Assembly (NCBI RefSeq): GCF_905475395.1
Contig: NC_058342.1
Span: forward strand, 32,570,140 to 32,634,139
Origin: Chrysoperla carnea
Taxonomy: Eukaryota; Arthropoda; Insecta; Neuroptera; Chrysopidae
Length of the DNA: 64,000 nt
Direction: 5' to 3'
Below are positions 24,501-37,379 of this stretch, piece after piece (position 1 is the first letter of the stretch; every line of letters starts with the position of its first letter). A program made the position numbers and the translations under genes. The notes beneath the pieces are model-generated. The model saw only the letters and a list, made by a program, of their open reading frames with translations. It was not told the origin of the DNA and searched no databases.

Positions 24501-27500
24501 GTAGTGTGTGGGAAATGTGTGAATGGAATGAAAATGGAAAATTTTGTACTTACCCATCGGAATATCCAAATCATTGATATCCAACATGTCAGCCGAATTC
24601 TGAGACCGTTGTGACAACATATCAGAACTCACTAAACATGGATCATTTGTCGAAGTGGAAGTGGATCGTTGCGACGGTGGTAAATCTGATATAACCGCAT
24701 TTAACAGATTCTCCATAACATTCGATTTCTCTGTGGTGCTACTGCTTGTACTTTTACTAGTCGAAGTTGCCGCTGACGTATCACTAGTCATACGTTTCAA
24801 TATTTTACGTTCCGCTAAATCAGCCGTGCGTATCGAATCCAAGTGCGCATACATTACGTTACTGAAATACATTGCTGAGTCAAGTACAGCTGAGCCGTCA
24901 CACATTCGTGATTCCTCGTTCCACCAGTACAAGGCGATTGGTACATTATTTAAACCGCCGGATAAATGTGGTCCTAATAGATAGCCACTTTGATCGACAA
25001 CATCGATTTGTTCTTCCTCATTAGAGAATATACCGAAATTTTGATCCATAATTACAACACGTGGGGTGTCATCAACACCGGATATTGGTGAATATATTGG
25101 ATCTGGATATGGTCCAAGTAATCTAAAAATATTCAATTAGTTAATGTAAAATCGGTTTTTTTTTTTTTTGGAAAAGCCCCAAACTAAGAAGATGGGCCAG
25201 TAATCAAACAATATACAGGAGGAATACCCCACTATTTATTTTTATTTGTTTATTAAGGATGTACGAGCACTAAGGCAATATCTGCATTTTTTATACCTTT
25301 GCAAAATTATTTGTGGCGGATTCATTGGATTCAATTGTAAGTATTGTAGCCTGCGTTGTCGGCTGGCACGTTGACCTCGCGTTCCAGGTATATTCGAATT
25401 TTCTGAGTTGTGTCGATTGATTAACAATGGATGATTTGGTGGCGCTATATTAAAAAAAAAAAGTATTAATAACATCGAAAATTGATGAATGTTGGCGACT
25501 ATGAAAACTCACTTGACTCTTGGAATTGCATTCCAAATGGCATTGTTGTAAATCCACTAGAGTTCCAATGAAATCGTCTCGTTGGACGATCTGTTTCACT
25601 ATTTTGATCGGAATATTGTATCATTAAAATATCTTCATCGTTACGTTCGAATGCTGGTAGCATTCGTAGAAGATCATCTTCGAAGAATTCTGTTTCTGGT
25701 TCAGTGTCATCTTCATAGGCAGATGATTCTTCATTATTAACATGTTGGCCTGTAAATATTTCCCCCAAAAATATTAAATTTTCATACCTTCCAAATAAAA
25801 TTGTTTTTCTAACACAGTGAAACCTAAAAACTTCTCAACAGAATGCTGGAGAAGGTAGAAGGTATACACAACTTACCATTATCGTCATCGTTGTCATCAT
25901 CGTCTTCGTCATCATCTTCTCCAGATGAATTCGATTCCGATTCTGATTCTTCGGTATCATTTCGATCCAAAAATGGTTCCTATTAGAGTAAAAAATTAAT
26001 ATTTAAAACAAGAGAAAACAAACAACTGATTTTTTAATTGTTGAAATACCCTGTATATAAGTAAAATTTACCTCATCAATGTCCATAGTATCATTCAAGG
26101 CTGAATTACCAGTATTGGATCGTTCATTTTGATCCTGATCCAAAATCTGTCCCATAATATCAACCAAAGCGGCTTCAACACCTTCACGTTCATCAGCTTC
26201 TGCTCGTCCACCTAAACTTTCTCCAGCTGTTGATAAATCGGCTTCCGTATTGTCAGCATCCTCACCAACGGCATCTTCACGTTGTGCATGAGTATTCTCG
26301 GATCCAGTCGCCCCACTTTGACTGATTGAGGGTCCACCATCATTGACATTATTGACCTTTCGTGGTACTTTAAGTGGAGGTAGCGGTTGATTTAAAACAC
26401 GTGTTAATATGTCTAACGGTTTGAGGGCCGCATTTATTGTGGCTGCCAAATGTGGACTTGATAGATCAATGCAATGTGTAAAGCGTGCTAAATCAGCAAC
26501 AATACCTCGACGTAGAATTAATCGAATCATATGGGTCATATTTAGATAATTAAGTGGATGTACATGAAAGCGGGTCTTCATTTGAAGACTTGCTAACGGT
26601 GGGCAATGCTCGATAATTGTTGATATTAATGAGGCAATCATTTGCATTTGAATGTGTTTTTCTGCCGATTCTGGCATACCCACAGCACGTAACAATGAAT
26701 TACGTACATCCCAAATTAATACTAATTGTGTTTCAGGCATTTGATGGCATGCCGCTATCGATGAAATAAGCATGCGTGTTAATGTATGCCGATCAGGATC
26801 TGAAGCGTTATCCGTTGATGGTAATAGTTTATCTAATAAAAATGTCATGGCCGTCATTTCCTGTAAGAAAAGTAAAAAAAAATTAACAGGGTACTACATC
26901 CAGTTTTTAAAAGTGTCTCAACCAAAAAAAAAAAACAAATTTTTATGGTTCCCCCTCCAAGTACAACAACTTTTACTTGGGACGTTTTTTGAAATTCCCT
27001 TCGATGAAGAAATTTTCAGCTAGATTGTTTAAAATGGGACACCTGGTATCAAGAACGTCTGTAATAAGGACGTAAAATTCGAATGGAGAAGGTAGCAGGA
27101 AAAAGGCGCGTAGCTAAGCGAGAATTAGTCCTCTCGGTCGTTGCGTATTTTTATTGAAAACATGTTTTCAATCACTTGGGCAGCTTGATGCGCAGTAATA
27201 AGTACGCAACGACCGAGGACTAGAACTCGCCCAGATAGGTACCTTAATCTCAGCCACGGGTGCCTATAACTCGGTATTATGTCGTTATTGTATATGTTCT
27301 TGCCTGGCAATAATAGACTCACGATCTAAAAATGTACCGATTAAGAAAAAACAACCTAGAGAAATAATATTAAGATTTAATTCAATGTAAAGAACGTACC
27401 TCTGTAATGAGCTCCGAATGTTCGGGTTTATAGACGAAGAACGTAATATATTTGCCAACAATGATGTACGATCGAACAGCATCGGATAATATTCGTAAAA

Positions 27501-30500
27501 TGTCTGATTTTCGTATTAAAGGTTTTTTGGATTCATCCTCAATTAATTTCGTGGTAATATTTGGTGTTTCTTTAGGTTTACGTCCTGGTAGTGTCACAAT
27601 ATCCTCGTCATTTGTTGTCTCAACTAATGGAGACAACTCATTTTGCATAATTCGAGGTATCAAATAATTTCTGGGTGTAGTTGACGAAGTTGATTTTGTA
27701 TTTGAAGTGGATGCCGTAGTTGTTGCGTTGTTCGCTGGTGATGGTGTACTTAAAGGTGCATCTGGTTTAGCTAGAGCGATCATTAAATCTTCAATTGCAC
27801 GAACTGTGACAATTTCATTAATTTCCGCTTCCTGTTGATTACGCGCGCACGCTTTGGATTTAACAAAGATCTCTTTGGGTGGATTATCTTCGTTACGTTT
27901 CGCCATATCCATTGATAAATCTGGGAACCATATTCGCTTTGCCAGTTCTGTGAATGTGTCAGAATCACGTGCAATTGCTGAACCAAGATGTCGACTTAAA
28001 TATACTAATTCACGACATTCTGGTGGGAAATTTGCAGCACTTTTAGCACGTAAAACTTTCTCCATTGTCATTTCCATGACACTAGGACCTTCAAACACGT
28101 GTCGTATTAATAGTGTGGCGATTGATTCGAAACCAGTGAAATTTGAAGCTAATGTTAAATCTAACAGTAAACGTATTCCACCTTCTTCAGCGAATAATTT
28201 CGCATTCTCGAAATCTCGTGTATAGCGAAGTAAAACACGCATCACTGCATGTAATGTTTCAATATCTAATGGAAGACGCATTAAACGTACGCACGATCGC
28301 GTTACTAAACGTGTTTTCGCTTGATCGATACCTTTTACAATACGTGTACGCTGTTCTAAAGGTCGTTGTTGCTGTTCGGTGCTTTGTTCTTCGGCTTCCA
28401 TATCTTCTTCACCTGTTTTTGCCGTTTGTTTCTTTTGCATGTTAACAATTGTCATCATAATGGGTCGAGTATTGCCTGTTTCATCAGATACTTGAACCTG
28501 TAACAAAATGGGAATTTAGAACACAAAATAAATGTGCCGTGATTAGGGCCCCAGAAAGTTTAGAGACCATTCAAAGGACAAAGGAGGTCACCCCCAAAGA
28601 CATAAACTTCCTGATTAGAATTCTTATCGATTACTATAGCTCAAAACGTATCTAGCAATCAAAGCAGACTCCGTATATAACATATTAATTGAGGTTCGAT
28701 TTATCGAGGTTCCACTATATAACACGAAAAAAAGTATAAATGGGCGTAAAATTTACGAAAAAAAACAAGATTGATTTTCGTTTCTTACCATATCTGTGAA
28801 TTGTAAAGTGTATCGACGTCGGCCACAAGTGACTCGAACTGTTGGCTCCCCTTTCCAATACGCAGCATCGATAACCACATTGTTGTGATATGAATATGCA
28901 TTCCATTTTCCAACGGCCATATCATACCATTGCCATTTGGATGTAGTTGCTTCATGCATTCGTGCTTTATTGAATGTTTGTCGAGCAACTTTATCCGTCA
29001 AATCGAGCACAAGCAACAAAGGTGACAACCATTTAGGTGTACATGTTAACAATTCTTTGGGTGCATCAGTTAACGCTTGTTCTGCCCCAATTAATAATTT
29101 CACTAAAATCTGTAGTAAACCTTCACGATTAATCGCTAAACCGCATGGTATTTTCATTTCTTTATGTGTTGGCGAATCAATGATTAACGCTAACAAATGT
29201 AATCGTACAGCAACTTGAGAACCAGTTTCACTTTTGATTAACGCATTCACTAACGTATGTAACGATTTATCGGATCCGGTATTTAACAATAAAAATATTT
29301 TATCCACAATTTCACAAACAATTGAATGCACGATTTTATGACGATAGGTATCGCCGTTACGTTTCGCTAATGCAAATATTAATTCGCACACCGAGTATAC
29401 GGAATCGGGTAATTGATCTAATAGATCCAAACATACGGGTAAAACGTTATTCGCGAAATTGTCTATTAATTCACTATCTAATGGTGTGTCATCTTCTGGT
29501 GGTGGATTTTCTTTTGGCGTTTCTTGAGCTGGAATTTCACCCAAAGACATTGCTATTGCCTTCACAATTTGATCATCTTCACCTGTTATTTAAAAAACAT
29601 ACAATTAGAAATTTAATCGGCAATTTATTTTCAATTTTTAACCCCCGAACTAAAAAAAGGGGTATTATAAGTTTGACCGCTATGTGTGTGTGTCTGTCTG
29701 TCTGTGGCATCATAGCGACTAAGCGGATGAACCGATTTTGATTTTTTAAACTAGATCAGCCCGGTTTCCGGGTCTCTATAGTTTGTATCAAGCGGAAGTG
29801 ACGGCTATTTCCGAATAAGTGAATGTATAAAACTGAACACTGTCATGTGCAGCGATGTTACGATCACAACGGACCCTTTGGTCTAAGTATGTCTCACCTC
29901 AAGACAGCCACTTTAAGCTAACCTAAATTGATACTCAATTCCTCGTAGTTACAGAAAGTCTTATCACGAAGAAAACAGGAATAAAAGGAATGCCTTGATA
30001 TATGTGATAATGTTATGCTTAAGCACAATTCCTTTTTTTTCTAAATAAACAAAATAAAGTTGCTTACCTAATTCCATTTCCGCTCCACGTGACGCAATAT
30101 TCGGATTATTTAACAAATAATCGGTGGCTTGCTCAAAACTATGAGTATTAAGTAGCGCTTCAGTGCACATTTCCATAGTAAAACCCATATCCATCAACAA
30201 TTGTAAATGATCTTGATTGATTTGATCCGTTCGAACATTACTGATGATCGATATTGATGGATTACCAGGTGTGCCAGTTGATACACTTGTTGTATTCGTT
30301 GTACCGGATGTGCCAGCACGAGCATGTGCCACAGTTGTAACATCATCCGTACCCATATCCGTTGATTTTGTTTTATCATTTGCACGTTTCGCTAATGCAT
30401 CCTTAATCACTTTCTCACCCTGTAGTATGTGTCTTAAAATACTTAAAATTGATTCGGTCATACGTGCTCCGTATGTTTTTAACGGTTTACGGCCCCACAT

Positions 30501-33500
30501 TAACATAACACATTCGAATGCAGCTTTTTGTATATGAATTAAATATTTTAGTGGGTCAAAATCGATTTTTGGACCTTGTGGTATTGATTTTTGATTTGGA
30601 TTTGTTTGTTTTGTGTAACAGACATTCGGTGATTCTAATAATGCGGTTGGATTTACCATTTTTTCTAATAACATTAGCCAAACATCTAAAAATTCACCAG
30701 TACCTGAAATAACCAAAACATTTTGATCAGAAAATATTATTGACAACAAGAATAGAATTTTTAATTAATTTTAGGCCTTTTTAATTTTGAGGCATTATGG
30801 AAATTTATGCTTAGCGGATTTAAAAAAATTTTAATGTAATCGTAATAAGTAAATCGCGTTCCTATTATTAGTAAGAATAAATAAAAAATTTTAGAACATA
30901 CCATCAGGTAAATCTGGATGTTCAAAACCTTCCTCCAAAGAAAATTGTCCACCGCCAGATAATGCCCATTTGAATGTATCAAAGAAAGCTTGTTGTCCTC
31001 CCAAATTCATAAACTTGCATAACATTAAATGATAAGGATAACGTTTCTCGTCGAATAACATTGGACTTGTAAATCCAACGCTGCATATCAAGAACGTTAA
31101 ACGAAATTTCGGTATTGGTGACGGTGGCAATGAATTCCAAGACATGCCTTGCGTGAGCAAAACATTTAATGCAGTAGCAACACGTCGAGCTGCTCCACTA
31201 GGTATTGTTGACGTCACTGGATTATTTTGTCCTCGTCGACTACGAGCCTGTGATCCAACACATAATTTCACTAACAGGCCAAATAATTCAGCTAGAGCAC
31301 GTCCTAAACGAGACGATGCTCCTAACAACGGTTTTATATATTTTAATTGTTGAGATGTGGGTGAGACACGTTCTTCTCGTTGCTCTGTTTGTGTGGCCAC
31401 ACTTTCATGATCAATTTCCATGTTATCAGTTGTACTTAACGCTTCCATAGCCGAAGTCATTCCTAAACTACAACTGCTCTCGTCATGTGAACTATCATCG
31501 TTTTTAATGTCCGACGGGATTAACTTCTCCATATCTTCCCGTCCAAAATCACATCCTTCAGGTATAATGTCATCACTACACAGTGCTAATAACAGCGTAC
31601 TTTCCCATACTAAAGTTGTATATAATTCGGCTAAGCCCCGTAAAACTTCTAATCCAACTTCTGAGCCCCAATATTGTAGAGATAAATTTCGTATATCACT
31701 TTGTCCAGTTCGACAGACATGTACAAACATGACAACGTAGCCATGAGCTTCGCCCATAGTATGCAGTAAAGGTGTTGCGGTGTAGCTTGAAAAAGCTGTT
31801 TCTAAACAAGGTGCATTCGCTAATTCATTAAGTAAAACTGAACCTGTCGTTGATTTACTTCGACTACGCTTCAGTGATTTTAAATTTTCAACGATATCAA
31901 GTAATTGTGTTAGTCCAAGAGTTAGAACGCGCGGTTCATGAGCTAAATTCAATATTGATTTACAGACAGAAGCAACACTTTGTGCTGCAACTGTAATTGG
32001 ATAATCGACCGGTAAATTTGGTAAACGAAGTATTCGTAGCAATGGACGTAAACCTTCTTGCGCTACAAACTCTTTACAATGGTCATCAGTGGAATTGTTA
32101 CTTAAGATTGCATCGACAAACTTGGTAACATTCACGATGTAATCAACTAAGGCAATCGGTGTTTTTTCGTTGTTACTAGGAGTTGTTGCTGCGGCCGTAC
32201 TATCTTGAGTGCTGTCCTCACGATGATTATGTGAGGATGTCGAAGCTTCCTCTTCATCATCCTCTTCTTCATCGCTACTTCCACCTTCCGTGCTGTTTGT
32301 TTGACTTTGTGAAGGTACTGGAGACACATCACATTTGTTTTGTGCACGCCAACAAACGTATTTTGGATCTGTGCCCAAATAATTTAATTCGAGAAGAAGA
32401 CTTATAATTGCGGTCATTGCATCCACTTTGAGAGTAGGTTGATGTCGCATAAGTTCATCCATTGCGTTACCTAAATTCGTAGCAGTGTCTCCCATTGGAT
32501 CCGCACTACGTCTACGTCGCATTGCTGTTAAATAACTGGGAGATAACAAGACCTTAAAAAGTCGATCGAAAGGTCGACATCGTACAAATGAATCCAAACC
32601 ACGTGAATTTAAACATAACGCACTGAAAACATTCGGTAACGATGCTAGAACTTCTCGTGTGGCGGGAACATCTTTGATTAGTAACGCATGGAGGACCACA
32701 TCGGTTAGGCCATTATCTTGAAGTGATGATAAAAGACCTGGTTCTTGGAACACGTACACAGTGACCACGTCCGTTGCTAGTAAGAACAATGAGGGGCCGT
32801 AGTATTCAGCATTGCTGATTATATGCTTGAGCGATGATGGTAAAGTTCCTTCCATTACATGTCGAATACTTTCAGCGAATGTTGACTCTTGAATTGCTTT
32901 CTTCAGAAAATTTAACATGGATTTTAACAATGCGGCTCTTTGCGGTAAGCATGTTTTGTTTGTACCTGTAAAATAATTTTAAGGTTGTACTAACACTACC
33001 GACATATTCATAAAAAATAGTTACAGTTATCTTAAGGTAACCTACAAGACTTCGACTTAACCGAAACGATTCGAAAAGTCATGTAGCTTCAAAAATATCT
33101 ACGAGGCTAGAAACTAAACGGCTGAGATTGAGGAGTTGGTTTTAAGTTATCGCCTGAAATCGATTCGAGAAATCGCTGAATTTGTTAGATTTTAGATAAT
33201 ACCATAAAAAATATTCTTCTGATCCTTAAATGAAATCGATTTAAGTGTTTTTTGGGGTCAAACTTGCCTTAATACAGTATTTAACGATTTATAGTGTTGT
33301 GTTAAAGATATCACGTGAAATCGATCCGAAAAATCGCTGTTTTTGTACGATTTTGAGTGATATTTTAGAAAGTATTCATCAGATCATCAAATGAAACCGA
33401 TTTTTGTGTTTTTTGGGTCAAAATTAACTTATAAAATGAGTTTTATTGAATTTCGAAACCAAAAACTTTTTTCCGATTTTCTTGATTTTTTCAAAGGGGT

Positions 33501-36500
33501 ACCCCTTAAAAAAATTTGAAAAAATCGAGAAAAATTTTTTATTACCGATTTCGATAAAAATCATTTTATAAGGTAAATTTGACCCAAAAAATTCAAAAAT
33601 CCACTTAATTTAGCGATTAGATGAATAGTTTGCGAGATATGGACTGAAATCCCTTCGATTATGGCTTTATCTCAGAGACTATTCGTCCAGGCGTTAAATG
33701 AACCCGATTTTTGAGTTTTTTGGGTCAAAATTACTTTATAAAATGAGTTTTAGCGAAATCGGAAATTAAAAATTTTCGCGATTTTTTCCAAAATTTTTTA
33801 AGAGGAACCCTTTTAAAAAAATTGAGATAAAATCGGGAAAAAATTTTTGGTTTTGGAATTCGATAAAACACATTTTATAAGGTAATATTGGGCCAAAAAA
33901 CACAAAAATCGGATTCATTTAACGATTGGACGAGTAGTTTCTGAGATAAAGCCAAAATCGGAGCGATTTCAGCCCATATCTCACAAACTATTTATCTAAT
34001 CGTCAAATAAAGTGGATTTTTTAATTTTTTGACTCAAATATACCTTTTACAAGTGAAATTTACAAAATTTCTATTACAAAACTCCCTACAAATTTTTTGA
34101 GGATACGGAACCCTAAACTCGCACTTGAAACATATCTTAGACCACTCTCCATTAAATTACATTTTTCCTATGAGCCTTCTCCAAACTGAACCGATTTTGA
34201 AGGTCATAGCCTATTCTTTAGTTGTTTCGGATACAAACCCTAAACTAACACTTAACACATAGCTAAGAACACTCTTCATTAAATTACCTTCCAAACGAAA
34301 CTAAAAAAATCCAAATCGGTTCATCCGTTTAGGCGCTGCGATGCCTTAGACAGACAGATTGACACATAAAAATATGACATATGAGGTCAGAGGTGTATTG
34401 TATCTCCTTGAAGAGGGGGAATGTGGTCGAAACGACATAATTAGTTATCGATTTACTTACCAGCAGTAGATGTTGTCTGATCAGTTGGTGAGAATGTTTG
34501 AGCATCTTCAATGAGTTCATGTGACGATCGTAACTGATCTCGAATATCTTCGATCTGTTTTTGCTCGGATGTGGTAATCGGTACGGCTATTTCAAAAGGT
34601 TGTTCAGTACGACAGTAATTTATTTCCATATGTAAGCGTGTAATAAAACTATTTAAACCGCCATGCGTTTGAAACGCTTGCATATCGATATTTGTGATGA
34701 GGTCAATCACACGGACGGCGCGCGTTACAAACGTTATGTGATCTAGTTCAGTTCCTGGCCATTTGATGACACGCAGCAACGCTTCCATCATGCCACAAAC
34801 TTTTAAAGCTTTACCACCCGAATCATAGCTAGCTAAATGATATAAAAATGAAAATAGTGCGGTAGCTAATGGTAGCGGAAAACTAGGTGCTTGTTGGCCA
34901 GCTGTCCCATATAGTCCAGATGTTGTACCGGGTTGCCCGATTAATGTGGAAATGCATTGTCGTACTAATGTTGGAAGAAAACCATGATATGAACTTGCGC
35001 CTGTTACGTCAATTATGCTTCGTAATCGAGCTCCAGGTTTCCTGTAAACAAATCAATTATTTAAATTTCATCCAGAAAATATTTCTGAAACTACAAACCG
35101 AAGTAGCTTAGGTCAATTAAAATTTTCAAAGTCAAATTTTTTTCTTTTAGTTTTTCTTGGTATGCACTTGTTCTTGGAAGTGTTCAGAGGAAGCCTGGGT
35201 AATTGGATAGGCGGACTCGACCTTTCAAAAAGGTCTGGAGTGTCATCAACCGATTGAAGGTGCGAAGTTATGAACTTTTTGACCTGTTAAGTTGTTCGGA
35301 ATTTGGTTCTTCTGGTTTTCTTGGTCGGGACCCCTTCCACCAAGTGTACACAAGGGACTGGAATGACTGGACAGGCGGGCTCGACCTTTAAAAAAGGTAT
35401 GGATTCGGAGCAGATTAAAAAAAATGTAACTTACTTGTTTGGAAAGTGTGGATTTGGATTACGATCCAAATGTATGATAGATGTAAGTGTTCGTAACGCA
35501 GCTGAACGTATTTCAACTAAATGTGGTAATTGTAATTTAAGTAATTCGACTAACTCCTCCAGTAATCCATTATACAGTAAAACATGTGGATTTAAATTAT
35601 CCGTTAACGCATTCGAGTATACGAGAACTGATAACGCTTGTAGACGTGCTTGCACACAATACATCCGTATCTTGTAATCAGCGAAACAGCATGCTAAACG
35701 TAACTGTGTAAATAAACGCATCTGTTTATCTTGTGGAATACGATACTGTTGTACTAATTCATTCATAATCTCAGCGGGTGTTTTATCCAATTTATCCACA
35801 CTCTCGATATGAATGTAACGTAATGGACTTGTTTGATTATGTGTCACTTTCTCCTCGTAGAATTCAAAGTGAAGCGTTGATGCACTTTGTGGAACTGTGT
35901 TCACACCTTTACAGCAATCAGCTAAACCGAATCCATTATCTTTGCCGCCCCAACTCTATACAAATCAAAATACATAATTAAATTACTGAGTATCCAAAAA
36001 AAAAACAAAAATTGGTACTGAATAAAACTGTAAGACTAATCTGCGTACCAGGCCACTCTGGCGTTAAAGGGAATGAAGTAGCATTTCTTTCATACGAGAA
36101 GTGTCGTCTCAAACGTGAGCTTGTCGTCTTAATTTACCGAATCAAGGAATGACTACGACAAGTTCATTTTGATTACTGGGTATTTGTGTAGGGCATGAAG
36201 CTACCACCAGTCGAAGTAGCTTGGGTCAATTAAAAATTTTTCACTTGTTCTCCGAAGTGTACAGAAGAAGTCTGGGTAATTTAACAGACTGATTGGGCCT
36301 TTAAAAAAGATCTGAAGTGTCATCAACTGATTGAAGGTGCTAAGTTAAGAATTTTTTAGCCTGTCAAGTTGAAAAACTGTCAAGATGAAAAACTTACCTC
36401 AGCCAAATAAAATAAACGTATTAACAAAGTTTGTCGTTTTTCACTGTTTAGTCTGGTTATGAAATTACTACGTTTTGAGAACATGTACAGAAGATTCAAA

Positions 36501-36972
36501 ACGCCCAGAACAATTTGCATGTCCGAGGATGATAGCAACGAAACCAAATGTTCCATTGAATTGTACAAATGTCGGGAAAATGAATGTTCGATAAGAAGTG
36601 TTGTGAAGTGTAGAACCCATAGTAACAGCTTTTTATTCTGCAATCAAATTCAACATTAATTTTTATCGATTTACTTGATTTATTAATCGATCATCAATCA
36701 ATACTTACATCATTAGTAAAATATACGTCACAGACTAAGGCCCATTCATTATCTATTTGACGAGCGCAAGCTTCTTCTAATATCACATCGAACGTATCTA
36801 AAATATCGATCCAATGGTATAATTCGCATTTTCCAAATGTCCATGTTTCTATTCGCGATAGTTCTTCCAAAAGAACTGCCCGCGAACATAATCGTAATTT
36901 ATCTATGAGAATTTGACATTCGGGCGGAATGTCCGAGGCACTTTTCTTCAACCTCGTCCGATCAACTTTCAT
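16198..36972 (-). CDS. HUWE1: HUWE1-type giant HECT E3 ubiquitin ligase (complete)
   Basis: Exons: 36972-36709, 36637-36398, 35955-35435, 35041-34461, 32965-30902, 30703-30068, 29582-28789, 28497-27400, 26860-26072, 25979-25877, 25749-25513, 25444-25297, 25122-24554, 23555-22923, 22387-21828, 21576-19818, 19741-18938, 18558-18283, 17929-17741, 17661-17340, 17096-16931, 16631-16441, 16300-16198. All phases agree; 4,348 residues, against about 4,370 in human HUWE1. Order: N-terminal armadillo-like DUF908/DUF913 half, UBA, UIM, WWE, acidic tract, ubiquitin-binding motifs, C-terminal HECT domain. HECT ligases pass ubiquitin from E2 to substrate through a Cys thioester; known HUWE1 substrates include p53, MCL1, MYC and histones, in nucleus and cytoplasm. 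The start [10 protein letters not shown] matches the family and lies 17 bases after a splice acceptor (36990-36992), so a 5' UTR exon lies upstream. Every diagnostic region is intact, so the gene appears functional. Confidence 0.96.
17143..17197. repeat. Perfect 22-bp inverted repeat with 11-nt loop in a HUWE1 intron
   Basis: The arms 17143-17164 (ATTTCACGATTAAACTACCT plus TA) and 17176-17197 are exact complements around the loop TCTTATTATAC. It lies 46 bases past the acceptor side of exon 21. It could fold in the nascent intron RNA. It is too short for a typical pre-miRNA. Confidence 0.85.
21400..22387 (-). other. HUWE1: HUWE1 tandem ubiquitin-binding motifs (exons 15-16)
   Basis: Three helical ubiquitin-binding motifs occur in a row: [38 protein letters not shown], and a third spanning the exon 15/16 junction ([13 protein letters not shown] then [13 protein letters not shown]). 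The L-P dipeptide typical of UBMs is present in all three. This array feeds ubiquitin chain recognition in vertebrate HUWE1. Confidence 0.88.
21676..21765 (+). repeat. Retrotransposon 3'-tail-like repeat
   Basis: 'cttgttcctcgaagtgtacag' followed by 'ggactcgacctttatttt' matches the repeats at 35160-35240 and 36240-36310. It lies in the intron between HUWE1 exons 15 and 16. Confidence 0.5.
22590..22780. repeat. Single degenerate copy of the 306-bp palindromic repeat
   Basis: In the intron between HUWE1 exons 14 and 15, 'gataaaacgcagtttattagg', 'gtaaatttgacccgaaaaatt' and 'ggactaataatttctgagaaa' follow the same order as in the units at 49.9-51.1 kb. Confidence 0.5.
23910..24319 (-). pseudogene. 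Interspersed repeat with a non-LTR reverse transcriptase fragment
   Basis: On the minus strand 24319-24200 encodes [19 protein letters not shown], the conserved C-terminal thumb-side block of non-LTR reverse transcriptases (usually 'xxxVLPxLTYGxxTW'). Adjacent 23930-24170 carries two half-copies of 'ttttatggagagtgttcttag' and 'atgaaccgattttgaaat', shared with 34.1-34.3 kb. All of it lies in the intron between HUWE1 exons 13 and 14. It is truncated and not functional. Confidence 0.55.
27050..27302. mobile_element. MITE family A, copy 2
   Basis: It begins CAAGAACGTCT and ends ATGTTCTTG. It shares 'gagaaggtagcaggaaaaag', 'gatgcgcagtaataagtac' and 'gcaacgaccgagga' with the copy at 10973. Inserted in the intron between HUWE1 exons 8 and 9. 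Confidence 0.75.
28688..28722. repeat. Solitary Tigger/pogo-like transposon end
   Basis: 'attgaggttcgatttatcg' followed by 'aggttccactata' is the complement of the CAGTGGAACCTCGATAA-type terminus of Tigger/pogo elements. No partner end was found nearby in HUWE1 intron 7. Confidence 0.35.
28789..30703 (-). other. HUWE1: HUWE1 UBA, UIM and WWE domains (exons 6-7)
   Basis: UBA (about residues 1385-1425) reads [19 protein letters not shown] with the canonical MGF loop. UIM at the start of exon 7 reads [17 protein letters not shown], with the A-x3-S core. WWE (about 1645-1715) contains KWQWYD, the middle W-x-A-Y-S and GRRRYTLQF, closing in exon 8. UBA and UIM bind ubiquitin; WWE domains bind poly-ADP-ribose in several ligases. 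UBA and UIM lie either side of the exon 6/7 junction. Confidence 0.9.
29641..29770 (+). repeat. Widespread insect-type interspersed repeat end
   Basis: It opens 'aacccccgaactaaaaaaagg' then has a (GT)n/(CTGT)n stretch and 'gcggatgaaccgattttgat'. The complementary version of the same end closes the repeat block at 34300-34365. It is in the intron between HUWE1 exons 6 and 7. Confidence 0.5.
33180..34365. repeat. Palindromic ~306-bp satellite (about 2.7 copies) plus tail in a HUWE1 intron
   Basis: The intron between HUWE1 exons 4 and 5 contains successive inverted modules. Modules reading 'tgggtcaaaattacttataaa' alternate with their complement 'ttataaggtaaatttgaccc', around the exact palindrome AAGGGGTACCCCTT at 33494-33507 and a decayed one about 308 bases further on. 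The block ends in two 'ctccattaaattac' repeats and 'aaatcggttcatccgtttagg'. The same unit makes up 49.9-51.1 kb. Confidence 0.7.
35100..35410 (+). repeat. Tandem pieces of a retrotransposon 3' tail
   Basis: 'gtagcttaggtcaattaaaa', 'cttgttcttggaagtgttcag', 'ggactcgacctttcaaaaa' and 'gtcatcaaccgattgaagg' recur in the same order at 36205-36375. A second partial set (35305-35400) follows directly. It lies between HUWE1 exons 3 and 4. Confidence 0.55.
36030..36375 (+). pseudogene. Non-LTR retrotransposon RNase H fragment and 3' tail
   Basis: At 36029-36090 the plus strand reads [18 protein letters not shown], the highly conserved 'WVPGHxGxxGNExAD' block of the RNase H domain found in Jockey/I/R1-type elements (here with C for W). 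The frame breaks within about 30 codons. The downstream tail repeats that at 35100-35300. It is inserted in the 442-nt intron between HUWE1 exons 2 and 3. Confidence 0.7.
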
Positions 36973-37379
36973 ATTGATTAGCTACTAAGCTGAAAAAAAA
37001 AAAATTTTTATTGTAAAATTTATTTTTATTTTCATGGTAGAAGGTAAGCCGAACATTTTCCATAGTTATACTAAAAATTTCCGGACCGTTTTTGAAATAT
37101 CATATTTGCGTCATATTCTGATAAAAAACACCCACAAAGATAAATCGAACAAAAAAAAAAACGACAAAAGAAAAAGGGAGTGGAATGAAAATTTTGTCAA
37201 ACTAGCTCGACCCGTACGGAATTCAGAACCGTAGCTATCTTTTATCCTTGGCTAAAAACCACAACAATGATGTCTTCAGTATTAGAAGAACATCTATAAA
37301 AATTATTACACAAATATCACTACGAAAATGATCCCCGAGGTACCTGGGTACCACGGTCGGGCGAAAGAGGGACGTCCAG

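Larger units (their letters stand above)
30902..36972 (-). other. HUWE1: HUWE1 N-terminal armadillo-like half (DUF908/DUF913), exons 1-5
   Basis: Residues 1 to about 1223. Recognisable blocks are EIETW-like [15 protein letters not shown] (about 40-56), [71 protein letters not shown] and [19 protein letters not shown]. In known HUWE1 structures this half forms the armadillo-like solenoid ring that recruits substrates. Exon 5 alone is 2,064 nt. A Ser/Glu/Asp-rich insert (about residues 745-775) corresponds to the acidic loop in vertebrates. Confidence 0.9.
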
